The position numbers and the translations under genes are program-made. Shown one piece after another: positions 31,977-40,798 of a stretch of 64,000 bases of DNA. The notes under the pieces are model-generated. The model had not been told where the DNA came from, searched no databases, and was given only the letters and a program-made list of their open reading frames with translations. Positions within the stretch are counted from its first letter, which is position 1. Each line of letters starts with the position of its first letter. The stretch comes from Acutalibacter sp. 1XD8-33 (GTDB lineage Bacteria > Bacillota > Clostridia > Oscillospirales > Acutalibacteraceae): NCBI RefSeq assembly GCF_003612555.1, contig NZ_RAZF01000006.1, positions 1-64,000 of the forward strand, given 5' to 3'.

Positions 31977-32475
31977 TATGGGCGCGTGAGTGCGCGCGGA
32001 GGCTCGTTGCGGAGCACAGGTCCGGGCGGGCGTTTTGGCTGGGAAGCTGCGCCCAGAGCTGGCGGTTCCGGTTTCCAGGGGTGCTTTTTATTCTTGCAAA
32101 AAGCACCCCTCTTGCCAGGCTTCGCCTGTCAATTCACCCCGCAAAAATTGCGTTTCTCAGGAGTTTAAGGACAAAGACCTTGAGGGCTGCGCGAGTCTCG
32201 CCTGCCGGCTCGGTCGGTTCGCGGCGTGTCTGCCACTGGCAGACGCTCACCCCTCAAACTCCCCGCCAGCTTAAGACCAGCTGGACCGGTCAATGTTGTT
32301 CCGTAAGACGTTCACGACGAGCAAAGCGAGGAGTGGGTAAAAGTTTTTGAGACTTACCGAAGGTAACGTCTTAAACTTCTTTTCAAAAAGTTTGTGGGGT
32401 TTGGGGGCGACAATCGCCTGTGGCGATTTCCCGTCGCCGACCGAAGCGGCAGCTGAGACAACCCCAAGGTCTTAA
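31977..32475 (+). repeat. Mosaic intergenic repeat, copy C, inside the his operon
   Basis: Starts ATATGGGCGCGTGAGTGCGC, a boundary shared with copy D. Then hairpin 1 GGGGTGCTTTTT / AAAAAGCACCCC (32078-32109), hairpin 2 TTGCCAGGC / GCCTGTCAA with one mismatch (32112-32132), the conserved block (32133-32176), TTGAGGG ... CCCTCAA enclosing GTCTGCCA / TGGCAGAC, the CGTTCACGACGAGC...GAGGAGTGGG module, and GACTTACC / GGTAACGTC (32361-32381). It fills the 31963-32497 gap. Confidence 0.8.
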
Positions 32476-32497
32476 AAAAATTTAAGGAGATATTGCC

Positions 32498-33790
32498 ATG
32501 ATAAAGACAGTCAGCGCCGGCCCCCAGGAGCGGCGGGAGTTTGTGGCCGGGCTCAAGGCTCGGGCGGGCCGCACGGATCCCCAAATCGAGAGGGTCGTGG
32601 CGGAGATCATCGAGAACGTGCGCACCGGCGGCGACAGCGCCGTGAAAGACTATTCGAAAAAATTCGACGGCTGGACCCCCGACGCCCTGGAGATGGGTCG
32701 GGAGGAGATGGAGCGGCTGGCAGCGGAGTGTGCCCCCCCCTTTCTGGCGGCGCTGGACCGGGCCGCCGTCAATATCCACGACTTCCACAGCAGGCAGAAA
32801 CAGCAGAGCCGCATCGACCCCCAGGGCAGCGGCGTGGTCACCGGCCAGAGGGTGCGGGGGCTCCACCGGGCCGGGGTCTATGTGCCCGGCGGCACGGCGG
32901 GGTACCCCTCCTCCGTGCTGATGAACGTGATCCCCGCCAAGGTGGCCGGGGTGGGCGAGATCGTCATGGCCACACCTCCTGGCCGGGCGGGTCGTCCCGA
33001 CGCCAACATCATCGCCGCCGCCCTTGCCGCCGGGGTGGACCGGGTGTTCCTCATGGGCGGGGCCCAGGCGGTGGCGGCCCTGGCCTTCGGTACCGAGACG
33101 GTCCCCAAGGTAGACAAGATCGTGGGCCCGGGCAATATCTACGTTGCCACGGCCAAAAAGCAGCTCTACGGCACGGTGGACATCGACATGATCGCCGGGC
33201 CCAGCGAGATCCTCATCATCGCCGACGATTCCGCCAACCCGGAGTTCCTGGCCGCTGACCTGATGAGCCAGGCCGAGCATGACCCCCTGGCCTCCGCCGC
33301 GCTGATTACCGACAGCCCGGCGCTGGCCCGGAAAACCGTGGAGGTCCTCTACCGGCAGCTGGAGACCCTCTCCCGCCGGGAGATCATTGAGAAGTCCCTG
33401 GACGCCTTCGGCGCGGTGATCGTCTGCGACACCATGGACGAGGCCGTGGACTTCGCCAACGAGCTGGCCCCGGAGCACCTGGAGGTCTGCTGCAAAAATC
33501 CCTTCGAGTATCTGGGCAGGCTGGACAACGCTGGCTCGGTGTTCCTGGGGGACTACTCCCCCGAGCCCTTGGGGGACTACTACGCCGGGGCCAACCATGT
33601 GCTGCCCACCGGGGGCACGGCCCGGTTTTTCTCCCCCCTCTCCGTGGACGATTTCGTGAAGAAGTCCAGCTTCATCTACTATCCCAAGGACGCCCTGCTC
33701 CGGGCGGCGGACGACATCATCCTGCTGGCGGAGACCGAGGAGCTCACCGCCCACGCAAACTCCATCCGGGTGCGCAAGGCGGAGGAGTAG
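32498..33790 (+). CDS. hisD: Histidinol dehydrogenase
   Basis: 430 residues. Signature blocks VYVPGGTAGYPSSVLMN, GGAQAVAALAFGTE, VDKIVGPGN, DMIAGPSEILII, SQAEHDPLASA, ELAPEHLEV and GNHVLPT-like NHVLPTGGTARF. The zinc ligands lie in the Q/H and E/H pairs of the last blocks. It oxidises histidinol to histidine in two NAD-dependent steps. The ATG follows TAAGGAG. The 98-codon gene starts 2 bases after its stop. Confidence 0.95.
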   Translation: MIKTVSAGPQERREFVAGLKARAGRTDPQIERVVAEIIENVRTGGDSAVKDYSKKFDGWTPDALEMGREEMERLAAECAPPFLAALDRAAVNIHDFHSRQKQQSRIDPQGSGVVTGQRVRGLHRAGVYVPGGTAGYPSSVLMNVIPAKVAGVGEIVMATPPGRAGRPDANIIAAALAAGVDRVFLMGGAQAVAALAFGTETVPKVDKIVGPGNIYVATAKKQLYGTVDIDMIAGPSEILIIADDSANPEFLAADLMSQAEHDPLASAALITDSPALARKTVEVLYRQLETLSRREIIEKSLDAFGAVIVCDTMDEAVDFANELAPEHLEVCCKNPFEYLGRLDNAGSVFLGDYSPEPLGDYYAGANHVLPTGGTARFFSPLSVDDFVKKSSFIYYPKDALLRAADDIILLAETEELTAHANSIRVRKAEE

Positions 33791-33792
33791 CG

Positions 33793-34089
33793 GTGGACAC
33801 GCTGGAAGAGGTGTATAGCGCCCTGCGGGGCCAGGGGGAGCTGGAGTGGATCGGCCAGGGGAGAGCCGCCGTCCTCTATTTTAACAACGGGAAGAGGCGG
33901 TACAAGATCTTCTTCGACGACAGCAACGTGGAAATATCGGAGAAAAAGCGCTTTTTCAAACAGGAATATTGGGAGAGCCTGGGAAGCCGCCATTACTGTA
34001 ACCCGGAGGATTCCATTGAGGACGTATACGACACGGTGATGTACTGCCTGCGAACGTGGAAGTACGGAGAGAGGGAAGGGGAGGCATAA
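33793..34089 (+). CDS. Uncharacterised 98-residue protein in the his operon
   Basis: GTG start two bases after hisD and stop one base before hisC, so it is tightly embedded in the operon. The sequence is soluble and mixed: LEWIGQGRAAVLYFNNGKRR suggests a small beta-rich fold, then KIFFDDSNVEISEKKRFFKQ and DVYDTVMYCLRTWKYGE. No signal peptide or membrane segment. I do not recognise a family. Its position suggests a role linked to histidine synthesis or its regulation, but this is inference. Confidence 0.65.
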   Translation: MDTLEEVYSALRGQGELEWIGQGRAAVLYFNNGKRRYKIFFDDSNVEISEKKRFFKQEYWESLGSRHYCNPEDSIEDVYDTVMYCLRTWKYGEREGEA

Positions 34090-34090
34090 A

Positions 34091-35146
34091 ATGTATCAGC
34101 TGAACGGAAAACTGCGGGCCCTGCGGGCCTATGAGCCGGTGGACGGGGGAGACTGCGTCCACCTGGACGCCAACGAGTCCTTTCTGGAGCTGCCGGAGGA
34201 GGTGGCGGCAGAGTCCAAGGCCTTGATTGACCGGCTGGCGTTCAACCGCTATCCGGATCCCGCCGCCGGGGAGCTCTGCGGGGCCTTTGCCCGGTATTAC
34301 GGGGTGGACCCCCGGCTGGTGACGGCGGGGAACGGCTCCGATGAGCTGATCTCCGTGCTCTTCTCCGGGTTCCTCATGCGGGGGGAGACCTTCGCCACTC
34401 TGGAGCCGGATTTCTCTATGTACGCCCAGGGAGGCGCTCTGGCGGAGGCACGGCATGTCCCCATCCAGAAGCGGGACTTCCGCGTGGATGTGGACGAGGT
34501 GATCGAGACCTGCCGCCGGGAGGGGGTCCGGATGCTGATCTTCAGCAACCCCTGCAATCCCACCTCCATTGTGCTGCCCAGAGAGGAGGTCCACCGCCTG
34601 ATCCGGGGGGTGGAGGGCCTGGTGGTCCTGGACGAGGCCTACATGGACTTCTCCGGCCAGAGCCTGCTGGACGAGGCGGAGGACTATGAAAATCTCATCA
34701 TCCTGCGCACCTGCTCCAAGGCCATGGGCATGGCGGCGCTGCGGCTGGGGTTCGCGGTGTGCCGGGAGGAGCTGGCCCAGGCCCTGCGGGCGGCGAAATC
34801 CCCCTACAACGTGAACGCCCTCTCCCAGGGGATCGGCGCGGCGGCGCTGAACCGGCCCCAGCTGCTGCGCTCCGCTCTGGAGACGGTGCTGGCCTCCCGG
34901 CGGGACCTGCTGGCCGGGCTGGAGGAGTTGGGCAGGAAATACCCGGGGCGCTTCCGATTGCTGCCCTGCGATACCAATTTCGCCGCCCTGGACATGCCGG
35001 GGGCTAAGGAGGCCCAGGAGGCGCTTCTGAGCCGGGGGGTGGCGGTGCGCTTCACCGGCGGGCTGCTGCGGGTCACCTGCGGAAAGCCCCAGGAAAACCG
35101 CCTGTTCTTGCAGAAATTCCAGGAGATTTTGGAGGGAACGCCATGA
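34091..35146 (+). CDS. hisC: Histidinol-phosphate aminotransferase
   Basis: 351 residues, class I/II PLP aminotransferase. DANESFLELPEEV and FNRYPDPAAGEL at the N-terminus, GNGSDELISVLF, NPCNPTSIVLP, VLDEAYMDF and the PLP lysine in RTCSKAMGMAALRLGF. It converts imidazole acetol phosphate to histidinol phosphate using glutamate. The stop overlaps hisB (ATGA). Confidence 0.94.
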   Translation: MYQLNGKLRALRAYEPVDGGDCVHLDANESFLELPEEVAAESKALIDRLAFNRYPDPAAGELCGAFARYYGVDPRLVTAGNGSDELISVLFSGFLMRGETFATLEPDFSMYAQGGALAEARHVPIQKRDFRVDVDEVIETCRREGVRMLIFSNPCNPTSIVLPREEVHRLIRGVEGLVVLDEAYMDFSGQSLLDEAEDYENLIILRTCSKAMGMAALRLGFAVCREELAQALRAAKSPYNVNALSQGIGAAALNRPQLLRSALETVLASRRDLLAGLEELGRKYPGRFRLLPCDTNFAALDMPGAKEAQEALLSRGVAVRFTGGLLRVTCGKPQENRLFLQKFQEILEGTP

Positions 35147-35721
35147 GCCGCACGGGAAAGATCAGCCGGAAAACGGCGGAGACGGACATCGCCCTGGAGC
35201 TCTGCCTGGAGGGCGGGGAGCGGGAGATTTCCACGGGGATCGGCTTTTTCGACCATATGCTCACGGCCCTGGCGGTGCACGGGGGCCTGGGGCTCAGAGT
35301 CCGGGTCCAGGGGGACCTGGAGGTGGACTGCCATCACACTGTGGAGGACGTGGGCATTGTGCTGGGGCAGGCTCTGGGGCAGGCCCTGGGGGACAAGGGG
35401 GGCATCCGCCGGTACGGCCACGCCTTCATCCCCATGGACGAGGCCCTGGCGGAGTGCGCCCTGGACATCAGCGGCCGGCCCTTTCTGGTGTTCCGGGGGG
35501 AGTTCCCCCAGGAGCGCTGCGGGGGCTTCGACTGCTGCATGGCGGAGGAGTTTTTCCGGGCCCTGGCCGTGCACGCCGGGCTCACCCTCCACCTGGACTG
35601 CCGCTACGGGAAGAACTCCCACCATATGATCGAGGCCCTGTTCAAGGCCTTCGCCCACGCCCTGCGGGACGGCGCGGAGCCGTCGGGCCAGGGTGCGCTC
35701 TCCTCAAAAGGAGCCCTGTGA
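35143..35721 (+). CDS. hisB: Imidazoleglycerol-phosphate dehydratase
   Basis: 192 residues, monofunctional, without the N-terminal phosphatase domain of enteric HisB. GIGFFDHMLTALAVHG and DCHHTVEDVGIVLGQAL carry the manganese-binding histidines of the first half-repeat; FFRALAVHAGLTLHL and YGKNSHHMIEALFKAFAHAL those of the second. A separate histidinol phosphatase is therefore needed and is not obvious in the operon. Confidence 0.95.
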   Translation: MSRTGKISRKTAETDIALELCLEGGEREISTGIGFFDHMLTALAVHGGLGLRVRVQGDLEVDCHHTVEDVGIVLGQALGQALGDKGGIRRYGHAFIPMDEALAECALDISGRPFLVFRGEFPQERCGGFDCCMAEEFFRALAVHAGLTLHLDCRYGKNSHHMIEALFKAFAHALRDGAEPSGQGALSSKGAL

Positions 35722-35728
35722 GGGGATA

Positions 35729-36167
35729 AGACCTTGGGGCGTTGCCCCAAACCCCACCAGGGGCCTAACGCCCCTGGACCGCGAACGTTACTCCTCATTA
35801 CATTCGTCGTGAAGGTTTTATGTTGTTTGACGAGCTAACCGAACAACCGTAAAAGTTTTGGTCGAGCTTTTTCAAAAGCTCGTGGGAGTTTGAGGGGTGA
35901 GCGTCTGCCAGTGGCAGACAAGCTGCGAACCGACCGAAGCGGCAGCTGAGACTCAACGCCCTCAAGGTCTTTCCCTTGATCTTAACACCTGAGAAGCGTA
36001 TTTTTGAAGGTGAATTGCCGCGAAGCGGCAAGAGGAAACTTTTTACAAGAGAAAAAGTTTCCTGAAAATCGGAATCAGCCAGCTCTAAGCGCAGTATCCC
36101 AGCCAAAAGTTCCCGCCAGACCTCGTGCTCCGCAATCAGACGGCGCGCGCACTCACGCGCCCATATA
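35729..36167 (-). repeat. Mosaic intergenic repeat, copy D, inside the his operon
   Basis: Minus orientation. TTGGGGC / GCCCCAA (35740-35756), CCAGGGGC / GCCCCTGG (35758-35778), CGAGC...AAAAGCTCG palindrome (35864-35883), TTTGAGGGGTGAGC with GTCTGCCA / TGGCAGAC, the conserved block (35975-36013), hairpin 2 TTGCCGC / GCGGCAA (36015-36031), hairpin 1 AGGAAACTTTTT / AAAAAGTTTCCT (36033-36063), and the boundary ending GCGCGCACTCACGCGCCCAT. It fills the 35722-36205 gap between hisB and the radical SAM gene. Confidence 0.8.
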
Positions 36168-36205
36168 CCACTCAAAAAAGTCCGGACGACAGGAAAGGAA
36201 CCAAT

Positions 36206-37273
36206 ATGCCAAACTATCAAAAAATCGACGTGGTGCTGGACATGCTGGGCTGTCCAAACCGCTGCCGCCACTGCTTTGTGGGGTGGCGGCCCAATCCCCG
36301 GCTCGATGAGGCTGACCTGCGGTTCGCGGCGGAGGCCTTCCGGCCCTATGCCCAGGACATCACCGTCTACGACTGGAACAGGGAGCCGGATTTCGGCGAG
36401 GATTACCGGGAAAAATGGGCCCTCTGCCAGGAGCTCTCCACCGTCCCGCCGGAGCGTTTCGAGCTGGCCAGCGTCTGGCGTCTGGCCCGGGACCCCTCCT
36501 ACGCCCCCTGGCTGAAATCCCTGGGGGTGCGTTGCGTGCAGCTCACCCTGTTCGGCGGGGAGGCGCTCACCGACTGGTTCACCGGGCGGGAGGGGGCCTA
36601 CCGGGATATCCTGAGAGCCATAGACGCCCTGATGGAGGCCGGTATTGCCCCCCGGCTGCAGGCCTTCGTCAACAAAAAGACCGTGGACGAGCTGCCAGAG
36701 GTGACAAGGCTCGCAGAGGCCCTGGACCTGGAGCGGCGCTGCGGGGAGATCGGGCCCCCCTTCGTCATGTTCGCCCACCAGGGCGCCTGCGACGGCGAGG
36801 CCGAGAACCTCTATCCCATCTGGCCCACGTCGGAGGACCTGGAGAAGATCCCCCAAAAGCTAGTGGAGCACACCCTGCGGCACTTCGGGGCCTCCAGCCT
36901 GGAGGAGGCGTTCGGCCAGGAGGAGCGGCTGCTCTGCCAGGAGCTGCTGGAGGACGGGAGCACGGCCAGCCTGGGCCAGACGGAATCCCCGGTGCTCTAT
37001 GTGGACGGCGAGTGGAACGTGTCGCCCAATTTCGGCGTGCCCAAAGGGCCCTGGCTGCTGGGGAACCTGAAAACCCACGGCCCGGAGGAGATCCTGCGCC
37101 GTCTGGCGGCGGACGAGAGCCCCGCCCAGCGGGTCCGGGCCACGGTGCCGCTGAGGGAACTGGCCCGTGCCTGCGGCAGTCTTGAGAGCCGGAGGCTCTT
37201 CGGCCGGGGGGACTATATCGAGTACCTGCTGAACCGCTATTGCGAGAAATTGGAACAGGAGGCGAGCAGATGA
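36206..37273 (+). CDS. Radical SAM protein inside the his operon
   Basis: 355 residues. The 4Fe-4S/SAM motif is CPNRCRHC (C16, C20, C23) close to the N-terminus. It is followed by a GGE-like [10 protein letters not shown] and a partial TIM barrel. The C-terminal half has scattered cysteines but no SPASM cluster. It looks like an orphan radical SAM enzyme of the 'CxxxCxxCF' type; substrate unknown. The ATG at 36206 follows GGAAAGGAA, and the stop overlaps the start of hisA::hisI. It lies where other Clostridia carry hisH. Nothing in the sequence suggests a glutamine amidotransferase. Confidence 0.8.
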   Translation: MPNYQKIDVVLDMLGCPNRCRHCFVGWRPNPRLDEADLRFAAEAFRPYAQDITVYDWNREPDFGEDYREKWALCQELSTVPPERFELASVWRLARDPSYAPWLKSLGVRCVQLTLFGGEALTDWFTGREGAYRDILRAIDALMEAGIAPRLQAFVNKKTVDELPEVTRLAEALDLERRCGEIGPPFVMFAHQGACDGEAENLYPIWPTSEDLEKIPQKLVEHTLRHFGASSLEEAFGQEERLLCQELLEDGSTASLGQTESPVLYVDGEWNVSPNFGVPKGPWLLGNLKTHGPEEILRRLAADESPAQRVRATVPLRELARACGSLESRRLFGRGDYIEYLLNRYCEKLEQEASR

Positions 37274-38364
37274 TTATTTTACCTGCCATTGATATCCACG
37301 AGGGGAAATGCGTGCGGCTGTTCCGGGGGGACTACGCCACGGCCCAGGTGGTGGCCGGAGACCCGGCGGAGACCGCCCGGAGCTTTCAGGAACAGGGGGC
37401 CTGCTGGCTCCATATGGTGGACCTGGACGGGGCCAAGGCCGGAAAGCCCGTGAACCGGGACCTGATCCTCCGCACGGCCCAGAGCGTGAACATGAGCGTG
37501 GAGCTGGGGGGCGGCATCCGGGACATGGCCGCGGTGGAGGACTATCTGTCCCACGGAATTGCCCGGGTGATCCTGGGCTCCGCCGCCTTAGAGAATCCGG
37601 AGTTCGTCCGGGAGGCGGTGAAGGCCTATGGCAGGCAGATTGCCGTGGGCATCGACGCCTTGGGGGGAAAGGCTGCGGCCCAGGGCTGGACCCAGCAGAG
37701 CGAAACCAATTATCTGGATCTGGCCCGCCGGGTGGAGGATATGGGAGTGCAGTACATTATCTGCACGGACATCCACAAGGACGGCACCCAGGACGGCCCC
37801 AATCTTGAAATGCTGGACAGGCTGAACCGGGCGGTGGGGTGCAATATCATTGCCAGCGGCGGAGTGAGCAGTCTGCTGGACATGATCGATCTCTATGACC
37901 TGGGCCTCTACGGGGCCATCGCGGGGAAGGCCCTCTACGCCGGAACCCTGGACCTGAAGGCGGCGGTGCGGGCCTGCCACAAGTTCTCCGGCAGAAAGTC
38001 CAAGACAGCGGAGGCCGTGGAGGACGAGCTGGCCCGGTTTTTCCGCAAGTCCCCGCTGATCCCGGCGGTGGTTCAGGACGCGGACACCAATCAGGTGCTG
38101 ATGCTGGCCTATATGAACCAGGAGGCATTGGCGGAAACGCTGAAAACCGGGTATACCTGGTTCTATAGCCGCAGCCGCAAGACCCTGTGGAACAAGGGCG
38201 AGACCTCCGGAAACACCCAGCGGGTAGTGGGCATTGCCGCCGATTGCGACGATGACACCCTGCTGGTGCGGGTGCGCCCTAATGGCCCCGCCTGCCATAC
38301 CGGAAGCACCAGCTGCTTCTACAAGGAAATCTTTGGAGAGAGCCAGGAGGAGAAAAAGAAATGA
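37270..38364 (+). CDS. hisA: HisA-HisI fusion: ProFAR isomerase and phosphoribosyl-AMP cyclohydrolase
   Basis: 364 residues. Residues 1-238 are a complete HisA barrel: [14 protein letters not shown] with catalytic D8, [32 protein letters not shown] with D129, and [10 protein letters not shown]. HisF would begin with a KRIIPCLD-type motif, which is absent. Residues about 255-355 are a full HisI domain: zinc ligands C326, C342 and C349 in the family spacing of 16 and 7, plus the DCDDD metal site. The two domains are joined by a short charged linker, with no stop or frameshift between them. The pathway order is HisI before HisA, so the fusion joins consecutive steps. It overlaps hisE by ATGA. 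Confidence 0.93.
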   Translation: MIILPAIDIHEGKCVRLFRGDYATAQVVAGDPAETARSFQEQGACWLHMVDLDGAKAGKPVNRDLILRTAQSVNMSVELGGGIRDMAAVEDYLSHGIARVILGSAALENPEFVREAVKAYGRQIAVGIDALGGKAAAQGWTQQSETNYLDLARRVEDMGVQYIICTDIHKDGTQDGPNLEMLDRLNRAVGCNIIASGGVSSLLDMIDLYDLGLYGAIAGKALYAGTLDLKAAVRACHKFSGRKSKTAEAVEDELARFFRKSPLIPAVVQDADTNQVLMLAYMNQEALAETLKTGYTWFYSRSRKTLWNKGETSGNTQRVVGIAADCDDDTLLVRVRPNGPACHTGSTSCFYKEIFGESQEEKKK

Positions 38365-38684
38365 GCGCTTTAGACGAGCTGTATCAAGTGGTGGCAGGCC
38401 GGAAGAAGTCTGCGGCGGAAGGATCTTATACTGGCTATCTGTTCCAGCAGGGACTGGATAAAATCCTGAAAAAATGCGCGGAGGAGTGCGGAGAGGTGAT
38501 CATCGCCGGGAAAAATGGAGACAACCAGGAGACTGTGCTGGAGATCAGCGACCTGCTCTATCATTTGACCGTGCTCATGGTAAACCAAGGCATCCCCTGG
38601 GAGGACGTGGAGGCGGAGCTCCACCGGCGGGCCCAGAAGCAGGGGAACCTCAAGCAGTTCCATCAAGTAGACAAGGACACCTAA
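38361..38684 (+). CDS. hisE: Phosphoribosyl-ATP pyrophosphohydrolase
   Basis: 107 residues, all-alpha MazG-like fold. [31 protein letters not shown] contains the KxxEE-type metal-binding helix, followed by [20 protein letters not shown]. It removes pyrophosphate from PR-ATP, the second pathway step. It is separate from HisI, which in many bacteria is its fusion partner (HisIE); here HisI is fused to HisA instead. Confidence 0.93.
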   Translation: MSALDELYQVVAGRKKSAAEGSYTGYLFQQGLDKILKKCAEECGEVIIAGKNGDNQETVLEISDLLYHLTVLMVNQGIPWEDVEAELHRRAQKQGNLKQFHQVDKDT

Positions 38685-38685
38685 A

Positions 38686-39438
38686 ATGGACTGGAAATCA
38701 CAGTGGCAAAGGGAAGAGCGGGAGGCCATGAAGGGCTGGGACTTTTCCCGGCTGGCCGGGCGCTGGCAAGAGGGGTCTCCCCCCTGGGACTACCAGGCCA
38801 AGGTAAGGGAGTTCCTTCGCCAGGGGGTGCGCCTGCTGGACCTGGGCACCGGGGGCGGGGAGGTGCTGCTGAGCCTGGGCCATCCCCCGGAGCTCACCTG
38901 GGCCACCGAGGGCTGGGAGCCCAACTACCGCCTCTGCCTGAAGCGGCTGGCCCCCATGGGCATCCATGTGGAGAAGTACGACAGCGAGACGGACCCCCGC
39001 CTGCCCTTTCCGGACGGGGCCTTTGATCTGGTGATCGACCGCCACGAGAGCTACGACCTCCCGGAGGTGCGCCGGGTTCTGCGCAAGGGGGGCTTTTTCC
39101 TCACCCAGCAGGTGGGAGGCATGAACAGCCGCGCCCTGAGCCGCCGTCTGGTGCCGGAGTTCCAGCGAGGGATGCTGGATTTCAACCTGGAAAACGAGGC
39201 CCCCAGATTCCAGGCGGCGGGGTTTCGAATTATGCAGCAAAATCAGGCATATTATGAGAATCGGTTTCTGGACGTAGGGGCGTTGTGCTGGTATGCAAAA
39301 ACGTCTCCCTGGGAGTTCGGAGATTTTTCGGTGGAGGGTTGCTATCCTCAGCTTTTGCGCCTGCAAGAGGAACTGGAGTCTCAGGGCTTCATCCGGGATT
39401 TGCAGCACCGGTTCCTGATTGTAGCGAAGAAGCAGTAA
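38686..39438 (+). CDS. Class I SAM-dependent methyltransferase
   Basis: 250 residues. Motif I LLDLGTGGGEVLLSLG (about 46-61), an acidic motif II region, FPDGAFDLVIDRHESYDLPEVRRVLRKGG as motifs III-post II, and FFLTQQVGG. Typical of the Methyltransf_11 / UbiE-like group acting on small molecules. It starts one base after hisE and is the last gene of the operon. A link to histidine metabolism is not established. Confidence 0.85.
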   Translation: MDWKSQWQREEREAMKGWDFSRLAGRWQEGSPPWDYQAKVREFLRQGVRLLDLGTGGGEVLLSLGHPPELTWATEGWEPNYRLCLKRLAPMGIHVEKYDSETDPRLPFPDGAFDLVIDRHESYDLPEVRRVLRKGGFFLTQQVGGMNSRALSRRLVPEFQRGMLDFNLENEAPRFQAAGFRIMQQNQAYYENRFLDVGALCWYAKTSPWEFGDFSVEGCYPQLLRLQEELESQGFIRDLQHRFLIVAKKQ

Positions 39439-39460
39439 AAAGGATATGCGGTAAACGTAG

Positions 39461-39501
39461 AAAGACGGGCATTTTGCAAATTGCGAAATACCCGTCTTTT
39501 C
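39461..39501 (+). terminator. Rho-independent terminator of the his operon
   Basis: AAAGACGGG.ATTT.GC / GC.AAAT.CCCGTCTTT with loop AAATT, followed by TCTGG; the T-run is short. AAAGACGGGCATTT recurs at 45225 ahead of gltB. Confidence 0.65.
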
Positions 39502-39580
39502 TGGCTGATTTCCGTTTGAAACCGAAAGCTGTGCCTTTCCTGGCGATAGGCCCCACAGGCCAGAATCGAGGAAAACCTGC

Positions 39581-40684
39581 TTAGATCTCTTCTATGTGAA
39601 TTTCCACCTCATGACCACACTGGCAGGAGCGGATAATGCCGTCAATAATCGCCTGGTTATAGATGATCTGGCTGGTGGGAACCGGTGCGGGGAGGCCCTG
39701 TTCTACCGCGTCAACGAAAGCCCGGCACTTCTGATAGAAGCAGTCAGATTTGTCGCCTCGAGGCGCAGGCAGAGGAATAGGCGTATGGGTAGGCTGGCCG
39801 AACTCGTCATGGAATAAGGTGACGTTTCCGCAGCTGCCGTCCCAGGCGCCGCCCCACAGAGACTCCGGATTGGCCGGTTCTACCTTCAGGCCGGCGTCTG
39901 TGCCCAGGAAGATCGTGCTGCCGGTGGTGTCCATGTGCATGGCCCAGGACATGCGGAAGTCCAGCGTGACGCCTCCTTCCAGGCGGATAAAGGCTCCGCA
40001 GAAGTCGTCTACAGAGAAACGGGCCGCATCCTCAGGTGGGGTGTATTTGGGATTCTTGCCAAAGAAATCATAGCTGACGGCGGAAACGGTCAGGGGCTTG
40101 GGGTAGCCCAGCGCGTTGAGCACCATGTCCAGTGAATAGCAGCCGATATCCGCTAAAGCACCCACGCCGGCATAGCGCTTCTCAATAAAAGTGCTGCCGG
40201 GGATGCCTCGCCGTCGTCCGCCGCCGGTCTGGATATAATAGACCTGGCCCAGCCGACCGCTCTGCACCACCTCTTTAATCTTCTGCATTCTTGCGTCGTA
40301 CCGGGGCTGGAAACCAATGGTAAGGACCTTGCCGGTTTTTTTCTCCACCCGGCGCAGCTCCTGGGCGTCGCCCAGGGTGACGGTCATGGGCTTTTCCAGC
40401 AGTACATGACAGCCAGCCTCCAAAGCGGCAATAGCGCATTCAGCGTGAGTAGAGTTGTATGTACACACGCTGACCGCGTCCAGCTGCTCTTTTTCCAGCA
40501 TTTCGGCGGCGGTTTCATAGGCGCGGGCTTCTGGAAACTCCCAGCGGTCCAGGGCCTTTCGGGCCTTGCCGGGGACGATGTCGGCCCCAGCCACGATTTC
40601 TACGTCCTCCATCTGCTTGTAGGCACGCACATGGGAATTGGAAATTCCACCGGTGCCGATGATGCCGATTTTAACTTTTTCCAT
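39581..40684 (-). CDS. Gfo/Idh/MocA-family oxidoreductase
   Basis: 367 residues. The Rossmann domain starts KIGIIGTGGISNSH; EKPMTVTLGDAQEL carries the conserved lysine of the EKP motif; the C-terminal Gfo/Idh domain contains YYIQTGGGRRRGIPG and GVGALADIGCYSLDMVLNALG with the conserved D/H-type catalytic region. It is an NAD(P)-dependent sugar or inositol dehydrogenase of unknown substrate. The ATG at 40684 follows AAGGAG and a strong promoter. It is a single gene, downstream of the PII-like gene on the same strand. Confidence 0.9.
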   Translation of the reverse strand: MEKVKIGIIGTGGISNSHVRAYKQMEDVEIVAGADIVPGKARKALDRWEFPEARAYETAAEMLEKEQLDAVSVCTYNSTHAECAIAALEAGCHVLLEKPMTVTLGDAQELRRVEKKTGKVLTIGFQPRYDARMQKIKEVVQSGRLGQVYYIQTGGGRRRGIPGSTFIEKRYAGVGALADIGCYSLDMVLNALGYPKPLTVSAVSYDFFGKNPKYTPPEDAARFSVDDFCGAFIRLEGGVTLDFRMSWAMHMDTTGSTIFLGTDAGLKVEPANPESLWGGAWDGSCGNVTLFHDEFGQPTHTPIPLPAPRGDKSDCFYQKCRAFVDAVEQGLPAPVPTSQIIYNQAIIDGIIRSCQCGHEVEIHIEEI

Positions 40685-40742
40685 AGCAAAACTGCTCCTT
40701 TTCCGGTCAAAATAATATAGAAGTTTTCGGCTTCTGCGGGTT

Positions 40743-40771
40743 ATTATAGCCGGACTAGCAAAGGAAGTCAA
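40743..40771 (-). promoter_or_regulatory. Promoter of the Gfo/Idh gene
   Basis: On the minus strand: TTGACT (40771-40766), 17-base spacer, TATAAT (40748-40743). It lies between the PII-like stop and the oxidoreductase start, so the latter is an independent unit. Confidence 0.75.
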
Positions 40772-40798
40772 GAGGGACAGAAGAATTTTTGATCTAGT

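Noticed and set aside
31970-32350. Open frames in the repeat copies that translate to similar peptides (WARECARRLVAEH, GVLFILAKSTPL)
   Set aside because: They exist only because the repeats are similar. They run through the hairpins, lack good ribosome sites, and are frameshifted between copies.
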